Assembly (NCBI GenBank): GCA_015068085.1
Contig: SVLF01000006.1
Location: 1-64,000 of the forward strand
Direction of reading: 5' to 3'
Length of the DNA: 64,000 nt
Source: Oscillospiraceae bacterium
GTDB taxonomy: Bacteria > Bacillota > Clostridia > Oscillospirales > JAAYXM01
In this document: piece after piece, positions 60,767-64,000 of the stretch
How the letters are laid out: every line of letters begins with the position of its first letter
Position numbering within the stretch: position 1 is the first letter of the stretch
Translations under genes and position numbers: made by a program
Notes under the pieces: model-generated
Databases searched by the model: none
Seen by the model: only the letters and a program-made list of their open reading frames with translations
What the model was told of the DNA's origin: nothing

Positions 60767-61630
60767 CTATTTCAAGTTTTTGTATACGTTCAAAACGTCG
60801 TCTGCAAAGCGGGTCACCGTCACATGGTGCATCTCCCTTGCAAACTCAGGTGTAAATTTTCTGTACTCTGCTTTGCAAGGGCGTACAGACCCTTCAAAAT
60901 CGTCTTCCTTCAATGCTCCGTAATGCTGAGGATACTTTGTTTCGTCTAAGAATTCAGGCTTGAAATATTCTGGATTTATTGCTGCGTTAAGAGCGGTTTC
61001 CCAAAGCCCTCCATGGCGCAACTTTTCAGAAATATTGTGTTTTGAATAATAGTCTCTTATTACGTCACGATTATAATCCTCAGACTGTATTGCCATTACG
61101 CGCATACCATGGAAATTCCCCACATTTTCGTTCTGCACTCCTTCCAAGTTCCTTTCGTCAGTATGACCAAATTCAGAAACAATTTTCTTAATCATATCCT
61201 CCGCCGGACCATGGAAGCCTACAAAAACACAAAGCTTGAATTTCATTTCCAGAGCAAGTGCTTCAAGAAGCTCAAGATATAACGACTCGCAAATCTCGCG
61301 GCTGAAAAAAACCCCGGGATATAGCCCTACTGTCATTTTATATTCTTCTTCAAAAAGCGGATCTGTATACTTGCTTTGAATTTGTTCACGAGTCCACGAT
61401 GGTGGCGCGCCTGCCGGAGCTACAGGAATAAGAGGAAACACAATTCCGCCGGTTTTCTCCGCAGCTTCCAAACACCACCGATAACCGTTATTCGTATCCA
61501 CACCGAGCACGTTACATTCTTCGTGGTATTCCACCGGTCCCACTGCAACATAAACTATCGATGCGCGTTCCTTTTCCTTGTTAAACTCGTAAGGAGTTAA
61601 TTCTTCATACTTATGCATATTACGTGACAT
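60767..61630 (-). CDS. Creatininase-family metal-dependent amidohydrolase
   Basis: A 287-residue protein of the creatinine amidohydrolase family. Metal-site motifs are VGPVEYHEECNVLGVDTN (Glu/His/Asp), VGFHGPAEDM (His) and HGGLWETALNAA (Glu). The family hydrolyses cyclic or linear amides, including creatinine, but many members act elsewhere. The neighbouring SBP3 and ceramidase-family gene suggest uptake and hydrolysis of an amide-containing compound, which is inference. I use the ATG at 61628-61630 (MSRNMHKYEE) with GAGG upstream; the track's TTG adds two residues. Confidence 0.85.
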   Translation of the reverse strand: MSRNMHKYEELTPYEFNKEKERASIVYVAVGPVEYHEECNVLGVDTNNGYRWCLEAAEKTGGIVFPLIPVAPAGAPPSWTREQIQSKYTDPLFEEEYKMTVGLYPGVFFSREICESLYLELLEALALEMKFKLCVFVGFHGPAEDMIKKIVSEFGHTDERNLEGVQNENVGNFHGMRVMAIQSEDYNRDVIRDYYSKHNISEKLRHGGLWETALNAAINPEYFKPEFLDETKYPQHYGALKEDDFEGSVRPCKAEYRKFTPEFAREMHHVTVTRFADDVLNVYKNLK

Positions 61631-61728
61631 AACCAATTTTCCTCATTTTTAAGTATTTATCACAACACTTAATCCTTTCGCGTAATCTTCCATTCGTTTA
61701 ATAAACACTTCATAACATCAGCTATGCT

Positions 61729-63267
61729 TTACTTTATTCTTGCATATGCGCTCTCATAAACCTCGAGAAGCTCATCTACATAGAAATCCCTCTTGAGAGT
61801 TTCGACGAAACTGTCAAAGTTTGAAATCGGTTCCTGGTTGAGGATAAATTTCGTGAACATTTCGTTTGTGTAGCTGACGAGAGCCGGTTTGTAATCGTCG
61901 ATGAACTTATTCTCTTCCTCATTGAAAGCGAGGTAGAGCGTCGGATTTGCATATGGCATTGTGTGCTCAATGACCATATCACGACCGGCTGATATATCCT
62001 CAGATTCAAAAGCGAGAATAGCATCAGGGTCCATACGCACAAATGTGCCATAAGTTCCGAATCCATAAAGCGTGTTTGCCTGAGTTCCTGCATCGTCGAG
62101 AATATACTTTTTCTTTCCGTCAACTATCTCATACGTTTCGCTTTCCTTACCCCATGAAAGAAGTTCATACGCCTCGTCTGTGTATAACCAGTCGACGAAC
62201 TTTGCAGCAGTAGCTATTTTTCCTTCATCGCCCGTATTGCAGATTACAACGCCTGTCGGATCAACATTGTACTTATTGACCATCGGAACGCCGTTTTCAG
62301 CATCTGCAACAGGCGGAACCATCGCCTTAAGGTCGAAGGATGGTTTTGCCTTTCTTGCAATGGAATTGAAGAAGTCAATTCTCGTCTGATAGTCAGGGAA
62401 GATAAATCCGCGGTCTGTTGTGATAAGTTCCTGCCATGTCGTGTTGTCAATTGTCATAAAGTCAGACGGCATTAGCTTCTCACTGACCATCTTTTTATAG
62501 AATTCCGTGACATCACGCATCGTGTCTTCGATTGCACCATAGCACCACTTGCCCTCGTTAAAGTCATAATAGAACTCTGCGGTCCAATATTCCTTCCAGG
62601 ATGGGCCGGAGCCATTTATGTGGTTAAATGCCGAGCGCAGGGAGAAGGGATAGGAATCCGGATAAATGGCCTTCAGCTCCTTACATACGTCATAGAGCTC
62701 ATCAAAGGTTGCCGGAATTTTGAGGTTGTGCTTCTCGAAAATATCCTTACGATACAGCCATGCACGTACATTCTGAGACAACTCGCGGCCAATAACCGGG
62801 CTGTAATATATCTTGCCGTCATATGACTTGCGGGCAGCGACATTATTTGCGTAATCCTCTTCGGAAAGAGTTTTTACCCATGCATTGTAGTTGGGCATAT
62901 GTTCCGCTACATCTTCAAAAGGAATCAAAGCACCCTGTATAGCATATCCGTCTGTGCCCGTCTTAGATGTGAAGGCAACAACATCTGCGAGGGTTTCGGG
63001 AGAAGCAAACATAATCGAATATTTTGTGTCTGGATCTGTGAGAATGGCAGTTACATCAAGTGTAACACCGCTTCCCTCTTCGATATAATCCCAAACCTTC
63101 CAATCTTCGCGATAGGGCCAGCTGGAACTAGAAACCGTGACAAGCTTGATAACATCATTTTTCGTTAAAGAATCACTATTTGCAACTGTCTGTTGCTTAC
63201 CGCCTGTACAGGCGGTAAGCGCAAAAATCATAACCAACACGAGGATAAAAGCTGCTAATTTCTTCAT
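61729..63267 (-). CDS. Extracellular solute-binding lipoprotein SBP3
   Basis: A 512-residue lipoprotein with lipobox LTAC (Cys about 20). The fold matches SBP1 and SBP2 (SSSSWPYREDWKVWDYIEEG, LYRKDIFEKHNLKIPAT, DRGFIFPDYQTRIDFFNS), but it is clearly more diverged and lacks their TFADYCEQGAF-type region identity. AAGGAG and the ATG lie only 14 bases after the stop of the upstream SLH surface protein, so they are one operon. The ligand is unknown, and no permease is nearby. Confidence 0.9.
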   Translation of the reverse strand: MKKLAAFILVLVMIFALTACTGGKQQTVANSDSLTKNDVIKLVTVSSSSWPYREDWKVWDYIEEGSGVTLDVTAILTDPDTKYSIMFASPETLADVVAFTSKTGTDGYAIQGALIPFEDVAEHMPNYNAWVKTLSEEDYANNVAARKSYDGKIYYSPVIGRELSQNVRAWLYRKDIFEKHNLKIPATFDELYDVCKELKAIYPDSYPFSLRSAFNHINGSGPSWKEYWTAEFYYDFNEGKWCYGAIEDTMRDVTEFYKKMVSEKLMPSDFMTIDNTTWQELITTDRGFIFPDYQTRIDFFNSIARKAKPSFDLKAMVPPVADAENGVPMVNKYNVDPTGVVICNTGDEGKIATAAKFVDWLYTDEAYELLSWGKESETYEIVDGKKKYILDDAGTQANTLYGFGTYGTFVRMDPDAILAFESEDISAGRDMVIEHTMPYANPTLYLAFNEEENKFIDDYKPALVSYTNEMFTKFILNQEPISNFDSFVETLKRDFYVDELLEVYESAYARIK

Positions 63268-63281
63268 AATATATTTCTCCT

Positions 63282-64000
63282 TTATTTGATATAGTCAAGT
63301 ATTCTCTTGATAAGAACCGCTACTTCTGCGCGGGTTGTGTAGTCAAGAGGCGCGATGAGTCCGTTCTTTCCGTTGACGAGACCTGCGGAGATGAGCGCGG
63401 AGACGGCATCTTGTGCGTAAGGTGCTACGGTGTCAAAGTCGGGGTATTGTGATAACACCTCATCCGTCAGCGGGAGGGCGCCAATCCCTCCACCGTCTTC
63501 GACGGTCACCCTCCCTTTAGGCAAGGGAGGCATTTTTTCGAGGGTGGTCAGTGCGCGGTAGACGATTACCATCATATCCTGACGGGTGATGGAGTTGCGT
63601 GGCGCGTACTTATTATCACCTATTCCACCGACAATGCCCGTGTTTCTTGCTATTGCAAGTTCACTTGCGAAGTAGTCGCTTGCCGATACATCTGTAAAGT
63701 TGTCCGCGTTGTCACTTGTGAGATTAAATGCACGGACAAGGAGCAGAGCAAAGTCCGCTCTTGTTATGTTAGCCGAAGGTGAGAATGTATTCTCCGATGT
63801 TCCGCGGATTATGCCGTTCTGTGCAAGAGTATTGATTGCGTCCTCTGCCCATGCGTGTTTACCAAGGTCGGTGAAACTTGATTTTCCCACCTCATCCGCC
63901 TCGCCTGCGCTCGGCTCCTTTTCCGGGGAGAGAAGGCTTTCATCACTGTCCTTTTCATCGGATTGGGTGGAATCCGGTGCTGCACCGCCTCCGCCGCCGG
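63282..64000 (-). CDS. C-terminus of a second SLH-anchored surface protein (5' part outside the window)
   Basis: The track starts at an internal codon (63890), but the frame is open to the window edge, so this is the 3' end of a larger gene. Visible are a Gly-rich linker, an acidic segment (DEKDSDESLLSPEKEPSAGEADE) and three SLH repeats ending RAEVAVLIKRILDYIK. The linker and SLH part closely match the C-terminus of the giant lyase (32070-41120). Between the second and third SLH repeats lies an extra 20-30 residues (MPPLPKGRVTVEDGGGIGAL) encoded by an in-frame copy of repeat R1. Confidence 0.92.
   Translation of the reverse strand, partial: GGGGGAAPDSTQSDEKDSDESLLSPEKEPSAGEADEVGKSSFTDLGKHAWAEDAINTLAQNGIIRGTSENTFSPSANITRADFALLLVRAFNLTSDNADNFTDVSASDYFASELAIARNTGIVGGIGDNKYAPRNSITRQDMMVIVYRALTTLEKMPPLPKGRVTVEDGGGIGALPLTDEVLSQYPDFDTVAPYAQDAVSALISAGLVNGKNGLIAPLDYTTRAEVAVLIKRILDYIK
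63483..63538. repeat. Palindromic repeat R1, copy c, inside a coding sequence
   Basis: AATCCCTCCACCGTC-TTC-GACGGT then CCTCCCTTTAGGCAAGGGAGG and a T tract, same orientation as R1b and matching it outside the first hairpin stem. It lies inside the SLH protein gene without breaking the frame. Confidence 0.88.

Overview
The window looks like chromosomal DNA of an uncultured, spore-forming member of the Clostridia (Oscillospiraceae/Christensenellales-like). The evidence is SpoIIE, a gerA-type germinant receptor operon, SepF/DivIVA division genes, S-layer-homology (SLH) surface proteins, lipoprotein solute-binding proteins, GTP-type PEP carboxykinase, and many sigma-A promoters of the form TTGACA-17-TATAAT. 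The lineage is inferred from gene families only; no rRNA marker is present.

Region 1 (1-14.6 kb, all minus strand) is a housekeeping array. In transcription order it holds miaB, mutS, mutL, miaA, hfq, a HlyD-like membrane protein, yggS, sepF, yggT, divIVA, ileS, lspA and an RluD-type pseudouridine synthase cut by the window start. This is the classic segment downstream of ftsZ, except that ylmH (S4 RNA-binding protein) is missing from its usual place and sits alone near 48 kb.

Region 2 (14.6-27 kb) is mixed. It has a ceramidase-family hydrolase behind a cluster of strong hairpins, then two tandem cassettes each made of a ribbon-helix-helix (RHH) gene and a predicted antisense RNA. After these come pckA, spoIIE, a small membrane protein, an LCP-family ligase, a KDPG aldolase-VOC fusion, and argG-argH.

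Region 3 (27-48 kb) is accessory and surface-related: an SLH/NlpC-like protein, solute-binding lipoprotein SBP1, a 3016-residue SLH-anchored heparinase II/III-like polysaccharide lyase, a smaller secreted protein sharing its N-terminal module, a HicAB toxin-antitoxin pair, an AraC regulator, a sugar isomerase-like TIM-barrel protein and SBP2. Two families of non-coding repeats are spread through this region. One family recurs inside a coding sequence at the window end.

Region 4 (48-58 kb) holds ylmH, an MFS transporter, two DegT/DnrJ-type aminotransferases, an AbrB-type regulator with a zinc-ribbon tail, a cysteine-rich unknown protein, and the gerAA-gerAC-small ORF-gerAB operon.

Region 5 (58-64 kb, minus strand) repeats the theme of region 3. 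A second SLH-anchored surface protein (only its C-terminus is in the window) is followed by SBP3, a creatininase-family hydrolase, a YitT membrane protein and a second ceramidase-family protein. In both loci an SLH-anchored surface protein gene lies directly upstream of a solute-binding protein, which suggests surface degradation coupled to capture. No ABC permease or ATPase genes are in the window.

No tRNA, rRNA, CRISPR array, transposase or phage gene was recognised. The most unusual signals are the RHH/antisense-RNA cassettes (16.3-17.3 kb), the R1 repeat translated inside a surface protein (63.48 kb), and the novel module shared by two secreted proteins.
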